Shown piece after piece: positions 46,112 to 59,179 of a stretch of 64,000 bases of DNA. Position numbers and translations under genes: made by a program. Origin of the DNA: Pezizomycotina sp. ARF18 (taxonomy: Eukaryota; Ascomycota); the NCBI GenBank assembly GCA_002224055.1, contig AZLU01000004.1, forward strand, positions 182,735 through 246,734, given 5' to 3'. The notes beneath the pieces were generated by a model, which was not told the origin of the DNA, ran no database searches, and saw only the letters and a list, made by a program, of their open reading frames with translations. Position 1 is the stretch's first letter. Every line of letters begins with the position of its first letter.

Positions 46112-47539
46112 CCCCTCTCACTAAACGCCTTGCTGGCGCGCCTGTGAAAATTACGGCTGACGTTTCTTTTTTTTTTTTTTTCTGGTTTCCTTACAGTAGT
46201 ATCTTTTCCGCCCATGTTTCCCGTCTCCCCAACTCCTGGGGCATCGTTGCACGTCTATCACACCATCATATTACATTACCTTTATCACGGATATTGGGAA
46301 CTGGTACAAGAGAATGGATGAAATTCTTAAGCTACTTGGTACTAAGTATTTGTGAAGGTTCTCTGATTGGAATCCTTCATGTGTAATGGAAGAAAACAAA
46401 AAGGTTGGTTTTTTTTTTTAGGGCACAATATCAACTCAATAAGTTCCGGCTGGAAAATAGAAAAAACAAAGTAAAGGGAAAGGAATAAGAGCTCTACTGA
46501 CGTGGGTTCCACTGGCAGAAGCGCCTCGCTATTGCAATACGACGACCAGAACAGACCACTTGTTGGATTTATTTATACACAAGTCAGATATACCACTTCC
46601 GACAAGGCTATACACTTTTGATATACGTTTTCGGCAAACCCTCGAGAAGATGTACTATGCAGGCTAAACTTGCCCTTACACACTCCACTTTGACAAGGTT
46701 GAGCGAATATTATCGTTTCGACAGCTCTATGATCTCGACGTTTTTATTCGCAAACGCGTTTAGGCTTCCTTCACTGCCATTTCTTCCCTTAAAAGTGGCG
46801 TTGAGGAGGCAAATTTTTTCCTTTTTTTTGCGGGTCTCGAGGTTATAACAAGGCAGACAGACAGGCACATGCCTAAATAGCTATTCCCTCGGCCGTGGAG
46901 CGTACGAAATCGCGAATATCGTATCACTTGGTAAATTCAACCCCAAAGTTGTCAGAGATATGAAGGTATAACCGTTTGATACAAGCTCCTCAATCCTTTT
47001 TTTTTTTTTTTTTCTTCCCCTCTAGCACGATCCAGCCGTTCTGTGGCTTTCGGGGGACTTTTCGTGACGAGAAAGCCACAGCGAAAATAAGGTCTAGCGA
47101 GAATATCAAATGATGCATGTCAGTTGGATGCTTCATCTTTTTCCTTACTCCATACACACTTTTTGTTAATAAATCCTTCTCGTTAAAAAAAACCAAAAAA
47201 ATTGGTTCTTTCTTTTTCTTGCATCAGCTATTTTGTTTATCTCACTTTCTGCACCACACTAGGTACTTCCAACGTGATTCACTGGCTTTTAAGCTGAACC
47301 GCAAGGAACAAGCGAGATGTTGCACCTCTCGGGGTCTGCTTTTGAAGTTGTACGGTGCCAAGGTCGCCAAAGCAAGCAAGAGCCCAAAAAAAGCCTGAAA
47401 ATTCCCGAAAAAAAAAAAAAAAACCTATACTTGGTTCCTGTGTAGGACTTGATAGCTTGTACCCCTCAGATCGCACACTCGCACAAACAAAGGCACATCA
47501 TATCTATTTGCTAACTTCTCAGTGCAACATTTGCCTTAA

Positions 47540-48050
47540 AAGAGATTTTGGGGTATCTCGAATTTGAGGCTTCGAAGATTGAACAGTTAGGCTCGTCAAC
47601 TCCCCAAGACATTATCAAGAGTAAGTCAATACTATATCCAACCCCTTTCTATCGTATATAATCTTATATAATATCCAAAAGCTAGGATTCTGAGAAATAT
47701 TATCTTAGTGATTAATAGTTTCGGGACGAAGGTTCTCACTGAGAGGAATCAAGATCGCCAGCCTGTACAAGAAATTCCCGATAAACTAATAAGAAAGCTA
47801 AAATATAAAAGATGGATACTAAGAATGTCTCATATTACTCGAAAAGGTACGGTGACTGTGGTGGCCAGATACCTCAGTGAAGACACCCCCAACTTTGCTT
47901 TCTGCCTTAAAAGCCTTTGAGTATCATGAAGAGCCCCCTGAAGCCAACGTAAATACGTTGCGGAGATCTCCTAATGAAGTACCAGGGGAGCACGCATCCA
48001 CATTCGAGCTTTGGAGGAAACCCACATCGCCCCAGCATGTCAGAGGTAAG
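47540..48050 (+). other. Possible exon remnant, unrecognised
   Basis: Several protein-like frames follow each other: EFEASKIEQLGSSTPQDIIK (about 47557-47620), VLTERNQDRQPVQEIPDKL near 47740, and SALKAFEYHEEPPEANVN with STFELWRKPTSPQHVRG (about 47890-48045) before a GTAAGC donor-like site. The composition is more protein-like than the surroundings, but there is no known family and no clear start. It may be a gene fragment, an old repeat or chance. Confidence 0.2.
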
Positions 48051-49700
48051 CGGGAATACGCTCTCGCTCTCCATCTTTCATCACGGCGAAAAGAAATCCT
48101 CCTCTTGTTATTTCCCCCTTTTCTTTTTCTTGGGGGGTACTTCATTCCACTAGTGTCCAAATAAACAAAGTATTTCTCGCCTCCAAATCCCGTAAACCAT
48201 TCGCCGTGCCCGTACAAGAAAAACTTGGAAGCGAGAGTGCCACATGCGGGCGGCCCAAAATGGTTATCGCGAGACCACCTTTACAGAATCTAAAATTGGA
48301 AGGTTTTACCTCTTCTCATTCGCCGCCTTTGCTTGCCCTTCTTGTCCCCGATAAACGGAATGTGCGTTGAGGGTGGAAATGCCACCATTTCGTTTGTTTA
48401 GTTTCGCTCCTCTCCAAAGTGCTTTGAAATTCCCACCTAAAACAGGCTCTTCTACTTCGCAAAGATATTAATACTACTGAGATTGCAAACAGTAAGGAGT
48501 GTTCACCAACATCTTCGTCTTTTAGGCGAGAAAGAACACATCAAGAAGCAGAAAGTTATATTTCTTATCGATTAATCGCAAAAAAATCTTGATTAGATTG
48601 ATCAAAAGGCAAGTTGATGTTCACTATCTCTAACCCAACAGACAGTATCACAGCGTCATTCGGAGTGTAGGTATTTTCGAGTCAATGATGGCCGAGACGT
48701 CCGGACTACAGCAGAATTATCTTACGATTATTAATAGCATGCAGTGTGTGGTATCCTATTGTTGCAAGTTGCAACCACGTTTTTTAACTATTACAACATT
48801 TGCGATCCTGGATGGCTCCACACGATCGAGCGATGGTCCTCTTTTTTAAACTACCAACAACACGCTTAGCTATTACCCTTTCGTCCGGGTCCGGAAATAA
48901 AACCCATTATCACCACGCTCAGGGGTAAAAACTCCAATATTTTTCTGCTTTGTGCACCTTGACCGATGGTACATGCAGCTTTCCTATAACACAGAATGCC
49001 AAAGAATCAGGTAAGACGTTGTGGCACTCTCGCTTCTTTGACATTGCGTTTTCTGCATGACCTTTGGCTCTCTGGCTTGTATTCTGTCTGCAAAAATCGT
49101 TCCTGGATATCTAGATCCAGTTCTCGGAGCGACAAGCAAATCCCTGCAAATATCATCCTAGTGAACAATCCCTTCAAATAAAAGAAGGATCTGGAATTTT
49201 TATTACTTACAGCTGAATGCTTGAAATACGGTTGGCCTTCTCCTTGTTTATTTATATTGTCGTGTAAAGCGATTAATTCAGTACCCCTTTTATATTGGAT
49301 ATCCTTATTCCTTATTTAGACTTCTCTGCCTACTTCCGCTTGGCGACTTGGCAATTTCACACCAAAAATCCTAGCCACCAAGATATTTCGCAATGATTTT
49401 CAGGAACAGGAAACCGTCACGAATACGGGAAGTTTGCTATTTAAAAAAAAAATATTTAATATTTAATTACGTCTTCATGATATTCCTCAATATCCTTCAC
49501 GACCTAGGAGTGCCTGGTTGCTCCGATTCATAGACACGCTCTGATACCAGGCTTCTAGAGTAACGTGTTTCAAAGCAGAGCGCCGACAATGACCCTTTCC
49601 TTGCATGATACAGCTTGTTGCGCTCTGGAGCCTCCGACAGGAAGACAACAATACTACTACTTATAACCCGGAAAAACAATTATAGCGTTGGCCGTGTATC

Positions 49701-49730
49701 TTTTTTTTTTTTTTTTTTTTAAAAAAAAAA
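49701..49730. repeat. T20-A10 self-complementary tract
   Basis: T20 directly followed by A10 and then TTTAATATT. Confidence 0.9.
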
Positions 49731-52700
49731 TTTAATATTCTTTTTGGCCCTGACAATCTTTTGTTTTGCTAATTGATACTCACGTCGCCGTTGGTTAAGT
49801 ATTTCCGCCCTTGATTTCCTATAGGTCTCACCCATTTATTTTTTTCATTTCATTGGATCCCCGTTGCCTCTTTCCTTTCTTTTCTCTTCTTCTTCAATTT
49901 TTCTTTGTTAATATTATTATTGCCTCACTTTCTAATTTTTCCTTGCACTCCTTAATCTATTAGCGGTGGATGAGAATGTGCTCAGCGCAGCGATTTATTC
50001 GGGCGGGATCTTAAGTATATAGAGTAAGAATAATTAAGAGATCCTTCATTATATTACCTTTTCGTTTCATTTTTTTTTTTTTACCGGATTTTGTTATGCC
50101 AAAGCATAAAAACAAATAGCATCGCTACTGACGTGGCAGTAAGACCGTTTTTTTTTTTTTTTTTGTGACCCCAAATTTTAACATGTCAAAATTCGTACCT
50201 TACTTGCTGCATCACAGGTGGAACACAAACGATGGCTTGTTCCGTTGCAGATACGATATAACGAGGAAAGGGGGGTGTGGATGAGGCGAGCTCTTTGCGA
50301 TCAGCAATATATTAATGTTAATTCCAAAACTTACCTCTCTGACAATTCCCTTTTACAGTAAAAGGTTCCTGCGCGACGGGCTACGAAATAAACGCTTACG
50401 CTTTGATATTGATACCGACAATCAAAAAAAAAAAAAAAAAAAAAAAAAACCATTGTTATTAAGTGTGCTTGTCTCGCCAAGAATGTGGTATATCTTTTCT
50501 TGCATTATAAAGAATGATATTTGCGGGCCTCTTGCATAGAACAGCAGGATAGGGCTTAGCGATGTTTTCCTTGTTTCTGACGCTATCGTTTCTTGAAATA
50601 TGTTTTATATGCTAAAATAATAATATAAGAAGAGAAATTTCAAAACAAAAGCAGAAGAGAGATAGTATACATCCACGGTGTGAAAGTCTGACGACGCGTT
50701 TGTATTTTTACTTGTAAATATACCACGATAGACAGCAGAGCTTGAATTCACGAGATATAGATGTTACCGAGTCTCTCATTCGTTTAAAAGACCGAGTGCC
50801 GCTTGCACTTTGTTTACACAAATACTACTATCAGATGTTCTTCTGTTAAACCGTAGTTTTTCGTTTCACGATGTCATTTCCCCGGTTCCAATTGAACTTG
50901 TGCAAAGTACCCTTCCTCTTCTTTCCCTGTGTATATCATAATTATAGCCTAATCAGATAATTCAAATAGGAATTGATCAGAAAAAGAGAATACTAAAATA
51001 AGGATATTTATACATTACATATCGCGGGAGCTCATCCCGTGTTACAGATCCTTCTATCTATGTGGAGAATCAACTCCTTTTCTTGCTTCAAGGGTGTTGA
51101 AAAAAAAAGTTGGGGAGCATTGACGTACTAACGTGTTGCGGCTGTGTCGAGATACGTTTGAGAAATAGAAAATAAAGAGTATCAAATATTTGCTGCTACT
51201 ATACTATTCGTTCGCGAAATATTCGGATATTTATTCCTATAAGCCAGACTCTATTCTTATGCTCTCTTTTTGAAACATGGCGAACTGCACCGATCCGCAA
51301 TATTACAACGTATTAAGGATATATTTTATTCAGTTACGTTACCTGTTGTATAACCTCGATCTCCTACACTGTCTGGATTTATTTTTCTAGAAGGGCAAGG
51401 GGTTCCCCGTTCCCTTCGGTGACTCCTTGGCATAAAGTGTTTCATGTCGTCTACGATATTTTTGTTGAAAGCCTACTAGAGTTTCACAGGATCCATCTAA
51501 CAAATGGACTGTAATTGCCGGTTATATCGGAATTAAAAGAATAACTGATTCGAATAACTGTCTGTAGAGTTATAGAAAGCCGTCTAGAAAATTCCTTTAC
51601 AAGGCGCTGTTAACTGGCGTTTATTCTCAAACAGCTAGTGAACTCTTTTTTTTTTTTTTTTTTTTTTTTGGCTTGATTTTATGCCGAGTCGTCATCTATC
51701 GATACCGTACTTGCATCTTTTTTCCTTACGCAGGGTCAACCAGCCGTTACATAGAGTAGTTATGCAGATTGAGACCTCCGTAGGACACGTCATTTAAAAC
51801 TCACTTAGTAGAAGGCGAATATTGCTGACAAGATTTATTAACGAGACAAGACGGATATATCCATCCATAGGAGCTTAGAAAGTAAATACAGCGCCAGAAC
51901 CTATTATCTCTGACAACTATGATACCCCCGAACGTTTACAGTATGTCCGCGAGAGGTGATATGCTGTAGCGCTGTACCTATCTTCACCTTTCAACATTGG
52001 AAACCACCTGGCCATACTGCTTATATCCTTTACTACTATCCCCATTTATAGGATGAGCGTCAACACGGCCCGAGCTCTTCGATTAATTCAATCACAAATG
52101 AGATTAACGCTCACGAGCTATAACGCGATTCCGTGTATCGTCTATTTCACCAGATGAATGCACTTTCGACATTTTTTTAGGCCAGGAAACGGACCAACTT
52201 ATACAAGCGAGTCTATTTGAACGCAAACTCCCGAAATCCAGGACGTGATGTGGCATATAGACTATTTCCCCCGGCAACACTATATCATTGTATAATCCTT
52301 CATACTTTCTATGCTCTCACGGCAAACGGGTGGTTAGTTGCGGGAATCATTGACTACCTTCAAGGCGGGCTGAATTTTTCTCATACGAACCCTTACAATT
52401 TCACAAGAGTATACGCCTGTATTACCTCACCGCCAGATAGCAATAAGCGACATGACAACTTCACGTCGCCTTGGGATAAAACTTGCAATTAAGGATTACA
52501 CCAATTTTGCAGGAGACAAAAACATATATTTGGTGTACTTGCAGAGGCTCGACACGTCTAAGTGACATGAAGCACCGTACTAAACAACCGTCGATAATTG
52601 TAAACTTAAAGCCTTTTACGAATATTCTGGACGTATTCGGCCGGCACATACCAGTAATGTTAAATAGCCCTTGTCATTCTTTCGTTCTACGATGCCTGCC

Positions 52701-54305
52701 GGATATTTAACCTCACTAGCCGGTTCAGATGGCACCTCATAGGTCTAGAGCGTTTTTACTACTAATCACACGAAGGCTTCACCATAGGGTAAAGAAAGGT
52801 TACTATCTAGAATTCGCTTAAGAAACCAAGCTGCATATTAATTCTACGAGAACCGCAGCGACGACGGATCTAAGTGCACACTCCTCTAATTCTCAGAGAA
52901 ATCAAGCAGCCATGTATGTGAATTACAGTCGCTTTACGCAAATCATATAATTAAAGAACCTCCACCGCTTGGAACTCCTTTCCATCGAGCGAAGCAACGT
53001 CGACGCCCGTCACTACATACTAGATTGAATGTTATGAAGACAGGACGCAAGAGCTGCTGGCCCATAGTTTTGTAGTCTCAGTGCACCTTTTAAAATGACG
53101 GTCACGGTAACGCAGATCTTTACTTGAGAAAAGCTATCATGGCGTACGAGATATATGATAGCAACATAAACTTCCGGCGTAAACTAATCAAATTTCTGAC
53201 GGGAACATGCAGCCTATAACAATAAATCGTCGGTGGCGGAATACTCATATCAGTAACGGTTAAAACCAACTACACAACGTTCCATACTATTCGATTTTGT
53301 GCGTCATGATTCTATAAGGTCTCAATAAAGGCAAAAAAGGTAAAATAAGGGTTCTGAAAATGTACCATCGGGGGTATATATACCTAGGGATATGGTGGTC
53401 AGTTTATATCTTGCTTTAGAACATTTGAATCAGGCGCAGAATCAAAATATCTCTTTTCCCAATATTGCATAGGCATGGTATAAGCGACAGACGACGACAA
53501 CGGGCTCATAGTCCTAAATCAACCAATGTTTATCCTATATCAACACTTATGCAAGCAATACAGCACACTGTACAGATTACGCGTCGCGTAAACTAAACTT
53601 CTTTACTACAGCCATAACGACGTAATGGTTATTTTAAGGTGACTGGATGAAAGTATATTTGATTTTCTAGAGGCCAGGGCTTGAGTCACTAGGAGAGCAT
53701 TCATAAAGTTTGATTGAGAAAGTGTACAGCATTCCGTTGGCGGATATGGGCTTGAATCATGGATTCTGTCCCACATTATATTCGCTTCCGATATATACAT
53801 CCTTTTACGCAGAAGCGATACCTCGAGCACCGATTACTTCGTCTTTAGCAGCTTCAATACGAGATATTCTAGTCTCTACTAGAACTTCCGGAGAATAATT
53901 CAGATCCTTCTTGGCAAACTCAGTAGGGTGGGGGAGCGACGACTGGATATAGAAAGAAACGTTTTATCAAACTCTAGCGTCGTACAACTTTGGGGGAATG
54001 CCCATAAAGCTACGAACTGGTCCATCAAAGAATCAACTATGATAGGGCGGACGCGATATTGCCCAGAAATCTAAAAAGTCACCCTGTAGTTTGCAACCTT
54101 AGGACCACGGAGCGACAGCTTTACGATAACCGTTTGTGGCCAGTCCGTTGATCGCAATGTCATCGAGCGAAGTCCGGCCGCGGAATATCCTAAGAGGTCC
54201 ATGTCCTTTGATTCCGGATTATATCGTTTCTACATCACGCTGCAAACCCCGTACTCACTTTCAAGCACCATGGTAACCTTGCTCTTCCGAGCCATAACCT
54301 CAGTC

Positions 54306-54330
54306 AAAATAAATAAATAAATAAATAAAA
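54306..54330. repeat. (AATA)6 tetranucleotide repeat
   Basis: About six AATA units in a gene-free region. Confidence 0.9.
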
Positions 54331-55764
54331 TAGAAATAAAAATAGCCAGGGGACGTCCAAGCAAGTCGCTAACGTTCTTTCTGCTCTGTTGATATGGCCC
54401 ATTTTACAACAGAACCATTCATACGATACGATATTTTGAAAGTCCCATACCAGACACGCCATCCTTTGCCGCGCCGATAAAGAACGCGTCGACAAATGCC
54501 GCCCTAGTGATAGAAGTGTGCAGATTTACGAGTTCGATAACGTCTTTATCAGAAACTCGACCTTCAATCTATACATGCTCCAATCTCCCTTTGTAAAAGA
54601 GCGCGAAGTCGAGGACCATATTCCTCGGAGAAAACTACGTAAAAATATACCGCTCGTAAACGTATTTCTTACTACACTCAAGACCTTCCCAGGAAATACG
54701 AGCATAGGACATACTGAGGAGTAGAACTCTGGGAAGGTTAAAAAGCACAGGGATTATATCAGCCTAAAACATCCCAGAAGTACATACGTGATACCTGCAC
54801 CGTGATCAATGAATGCAGCGTCACTGCTTCACTAATATATATTTTTTATTTACTAAAGCCCAAAGGTGACAGCCATATTCCTCACATCGCGTATCGGGCA
54901 CCTCGCAAAGAGTGATAATCGCGAACATTTTGACAACGGTGGGAACAACCATACCATATTTTCCAATCTTCCCTGAACCGTTAGCGAAGGAGCTGCCCCG
55001 CTGATGGATAGACGGCACTTCTACACGTCGAAAATTAAGCCACGATATTATACTGGGTTCCCCCATGGCGATATTACTATTCTCCAAGTGGACCAGTCCA
55101 AAGAAAAGACGATGACGATACTTAAAACATCGCGATTTTCAACTAGTTATCAAAGCGTTTCGTAGCAAAGTTAAGAAACTATATGACGTCCGAGAGGCTG
55201 CATAGCAAATTTGGGAGATTTTACGGACTTACGTAATATTCTACCCATTGCACCAGGAAGATCAACCTCGAGGATAATTCCTTGATTTCTATTTGTATTT
55301 TCTTCTCAAACAAACACAACTCATCATATTCATGAAAATAGAAAAGAAATTAATTTTCGTATATAAAAAGAAAGGAAAAAAGAGGGGGTATTAATTAAAT
55401 ATACAAAGAATAGGAAAAAAGGAGAAAAATAGTGTTCAAAGGTTATACAACGAAAAGAATAGAAATGTTCATCCCATAAGAATGAGTGGGTTTGCACTCA
55501 TCAGACAAGATAGTAGCAATTAATGTGTTTAATTTTCTTTAGAGGTATACTGCTACTGAAAAGAATAAGAAAAAAACGTCGTCTAAGAACGCAACTACAG
55601 CAGTACTCCACGCCCTGACAGCCCTTATACCGTGATTCATTACGTTATTTTCCATGTGTAACTGTTTTTTTTTTTTTTTTTTAGAATAAGAGAAAGAAAC
55701 TCTGCTCAAGTTGTGTTATTATCGTAGGCTTGCAGAGCATTTTTGTAATCTTTGTTGTGTTTAA

Positions 55765-55794
55765 CCATTACAGAATGTAACCCATTACAGAATG
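55765..55794. repeat. 17-bp tandem duplication over the ERG4 stop codon
   Basis: CCATTACAGAATG occurs at 55765 and 55782, a 17-bp period. The second copy contains the ERG4 stop (TTA on this strand, 55785-55787); the first supplies the same end sequence again just downstream of the gene. Confidence 0.8.
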
Positions 55795-57568
55795 AAAGGA
55801 ATGAAGAGGTAAGGGCATTGGCGGCAGTATTCATCCCAGTCCTAAAAAAATATCGAAAAAAATCAGTAAAAATCGCTTTTCAAAAACATCGAGAGAAAAC
55901 TTGTACTTACAGCTCCGTATTTCACCCGACACCTCTCAACGTCCCTTATAGCGCGGTGCGTAGCGACGCAAACGAAGAAGATCGGATAAAAGTAAGGGAA
56001 CGGGCTAGCGAAACCAGTAATCAAACCCCAGTAGCTAGACTTGAGAATATCCATCGTGTAGTGAATCTTCCTCGCGTACTGTACCAGCCGTCGCAAGAAG
56101 AGTCCCCCGTTGGCGCACTTGATGAAGTTGGGTTTTTAATATACTCCACGGCAAGCAGGGGAACCGCTTGTGGTCGACGTAAGTGCCCTCCCTCATCTGC
56201 CTGAAAGCGTTCTTCTGGCTGTTGCACGTGTCCCAGATGTAATAGATACCGATGTACGAAATGAACATCCAGGCGTTGAAGCCGTAGACCAGTTGTACTC
56301 CGAAGGGTGGTGGTTAGCCAAGTAGAGCGTGCACATGCAGTACGTGAACGGTACGCCGGCCATGTTCCAGAAGATGAGCATGAAACCCCACTTCTCCACG
56401 CCATGTCCCAGGTCGTCACGATGAACTCTTCACCTTTCGAGCAGGCGTTGGCGTAGAGGTAGTGCGCCATGACGACGAACCAGACCTGCGGGCTGACGTA
56501 GCCGTACTCGACGTACTGCTTCATGGCGGCGCTAGCGCTGATGAGCAGGAGGAAGTACCAAGGGAGGCGGACTTCGAAGAACATCTTGAGGTCCAGGTGC
56601 CGATGCGCGGGTTCAGCTCGGCGCCCATGAAGAAGTCGTAGACCGGGTATCCCGACATCCTGTGCTCGGCTCCCCTGATGAGCGCGGAGAAGTACGCAAC
56701 GGAGGAGACGAAGAAGCCCGAGATAATAGAGACAGAAGTTATGGGACCCATCTCCTCAATAACCGTCTGCAAAGGGAAATATTGAAGTAGTGAAGACCGG
56801 CGAACGCGGCGATGGTAACATAGAACGTCACGTACGCGTTGCAGAAGTAATCCAACCGCTGGCCGCCCAGGTGTGAAAGCCTAGCTCCCTTCGACCATAC
56901 ACCCGGAAGGGTAACGTAAAGGATAGCCTGGCAGATCAAGAAAACCCAGTATATCGTAAAAGCCTTGAGCGAGGGATAAGCTCCCGTTTTAACGTGGTTC
57001 CAGAGCGTAGAAAGAAATCGGTTAGACTTTCGCCTTCGGCTGGCAGAGGTAGTTTGCCGCCGTAGTACGTCGTGCCGACCCACATGTACATCATGATAAC
57101 GGGGAAGCCCAGCATGATGCCCAGAACACCCCACGACCCGCCGAACTCAAAGTGACCGCTGGTATCGACTTTCGGATCCGCAACCGCGGCCGCCTTCACG
57201 CTCCCATTGTTACTCTTCTCCGTCTTGAATTTCTGCTCGACAGCGTTGTCAAGCGCGACCGTCTCAGTCAAGCTAACAGCCGACGCCGAGCGCCTGAACG
57301 ACGACGTAGAGGCGGCTTCGGAGTCTGAAGGGTCGACCTCGACGGAGGAAACGTAGAGAGAATCTTTCTTAACGGGCGACATTGATCGTCTTGATCTTCC
57401 TCTCGGCGTCTCGACAAATCCGGGGTTATCAGGTTTCCTAAGAAAAGAAAAACAAAACATCAGAGTCGGTGTCAAATGTCGTCTGAGTACGGGTCTCAAA
57501 ACCGAAAATGGGTTTGCATACCTTGGGGTCTTACCCGTCATTGAACGGGTCACTCTTTCAGTAGGCAT
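55785..57568 (-). CDS. ERG4: Delta(24(28))-sterol reductase (last step of ergosterol synthesis)
   Basis: ERG4 is an ER membrane enzyme that reduces ergosta-5,7,22,24(28)-tetraenol to ergosterol using NADPH. Exon 1 (57568-57522) encodes [16 protein letters not shown]; an 84-nt intron follows. Exon 2 (57437-55911) has a Ser-rich tail, then [105 protein letters not shown] and [13 protein letters not shown]. It ends with [20 protein letters not shown] and [15 protein letters not shown], which match the conserved sterol-reductase C-terminus. Exon 3 (55841-55785) ends [16 protein letters not shown]. Seven one-base deletions break the frame; corrected length is 545 residues. Several hydrophobic membrane spans are visible. 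It lies in the same orientation as GID5, 1.6 kb downstream of it. Confidence 0.94.
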
Positions 57569-59179
57569 TTTTGAAAACGATACCAAGAGAATTCTTGCGC
57601 TATTTTATAGCTCAAAGAGAGAATGAAGAGGAGAGAGAAGTAAAGAGCAGAAGAAGAATTGAAGGGAAGGGAAAGGAGTGTGATAAGGGAAAAAAAAAAA
57701 AAAAAAAAAAAAAAAAACCGCGCAACTCCAGACAGGGAATCGTAAGCACCTCAAGGATGCCAATTGTGTCTCCAGGATACACAAGATGGAGTCACTCCGC
57801 AAATGACGACAATTTAGTGCGAATAGAGAGGAGAAGCGAAGAAGAGAGAAGAAGAAAAGAAAGAGGAAGGGATGAGGGGAAAAAAAAGGAAGGATTGGAA
57901 GAATTGAAAAGGAAGAAAGGGATGATATCGAAAAAGCGAGATGCAATAAATTAGCGCTCTCTCATAAGGGGGAAAATTTTATTATCAAAAAATAAACACA
58001 ACAGACGACACTGGCAGCCCAAAAAAAAAAAAAATAAATAAAAAAAAATCAATTTAGAAGCAATTTGGGTATAGTGCGTTATTTTAAAATTAGGAGAAAA
58101 AAAAAAAAGCTACTCCATCACCACTATCTCCCTGTCCTTCGATTCTGCTTGCATCTTTATTATTTTCGTCCTGCAGGATCGCATCGCGGTATTTCCATCA
58201 ATGTCGCTAATGGAGGTTTGTCTGTTGTGCCAATTTCGGGGATCCGGAGAACGGCCGGACGAGAAATTAAATACAGCGACGGACCTAAAAGCCAAAAGGA
58301 AAGAAATAACAGTAACGACACGAACAGAAGCGTGTCATGATCCAGAAGGCTTCGTCGGCTGTTCTAGACAGAAAGAGCATCGATGCGCATCTTGAAGCTA
58401 TAGGAGTTGCTCATACTCACGGATACTTGCATGTTCGAAGAAGATACGTGACCGTTTGCTATTTGAGGATTGATAGTAGCAGTCCGACCAGAAAAGATGT
58501 CAACCTAGGCCGTGTTCTAGATTGGTAAAGAAAAAACAAACTGCTCCGTGTGTAACTAAAAGTCACGTTGCTGAGCTCTCAAGCTCGACTATATTCGCTC
58601 TCAAGATTCAAAATGGGTTGTGATTTAGTGCAGTGGGAATAATCTTGTGGAAATGGTACGATATTTTTTTTTGTATTTTTGGTTCTCGCAGGTATTCATC
58701 ATCACTGGAACTTGTAACGTGTAACTAAAATAACAGTGAACAAAAAAAAAAAAAAAAAAAAAAACGTCAAGAACAAAATAGGTAAAATACGACAGGCGAA
58801 AAACACTATTATCAGGTACGAAAAGAAAAAGAGAAAGGGCAAGAAATCGTTTCTCGTAGAGTGATGATATCAAAAGTGGGAATGATGCGGAGGATACGAA
58901 CGAGGGGATGCGAAAATGAGCAATAGGAATGGATGCCGATGAATGTGAACGTAGAAAGACAAAAAAAAAAAAAAAAAAAAAAAACAAAGGAAAGGAAAAG
59001 GGCATAAGGCCGGGTACTATCTCGATATACTCCATAACTTGAAGCGATCGGTAGTATATTATTGTGGGAGGTCAAAAAAAGAGTTGAAAGGGATGAGTTT
59101 CGAAAACAAACAATGAGATAAATAAACAAATAAATAAATAATTAGATAAATATGTTCTGTTTACCAATCTTTTTTCGAA
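57569..59179. other. ERG4 upstream region / GID5 downstream region, A/G-rich
   Basis: On the ERG4 sense strand the first 450 bases are C/T-rich, as in fungal promoters and leaders, with a T28 run (57690-57717 as A on +). A23 (58742-58764) and A24 (58961-58984) tracts and an AAAT-type repeat (59114-59140) follow. Open frames here are low-complexity shadows. No gene is seen. Confidence 0.6.

Larger units (their letters stand above)
42161..55784. other. 13.6-kb gene-free stretch
   Basis: The first part (to about 45.5 kb) is A/G-rich on the + strand, as expected upstream of the minus-strand G-alpha gene, with A22 (43262-43283) and A34 (43613-43646) tracts. From 45.7 to 50.5 kb it is T/C-rich with T27-A15 (46070-46111), T20-A10 (49701-49730) and A27 (50424-50450). 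From 50.5 to 55.3 kb it turns into mixed-composition decayed sequence with a T24 tract (51646-51669). No gene or element is recognised apart from the doubtful segment at 47540-48050. Confidence 0.55.
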
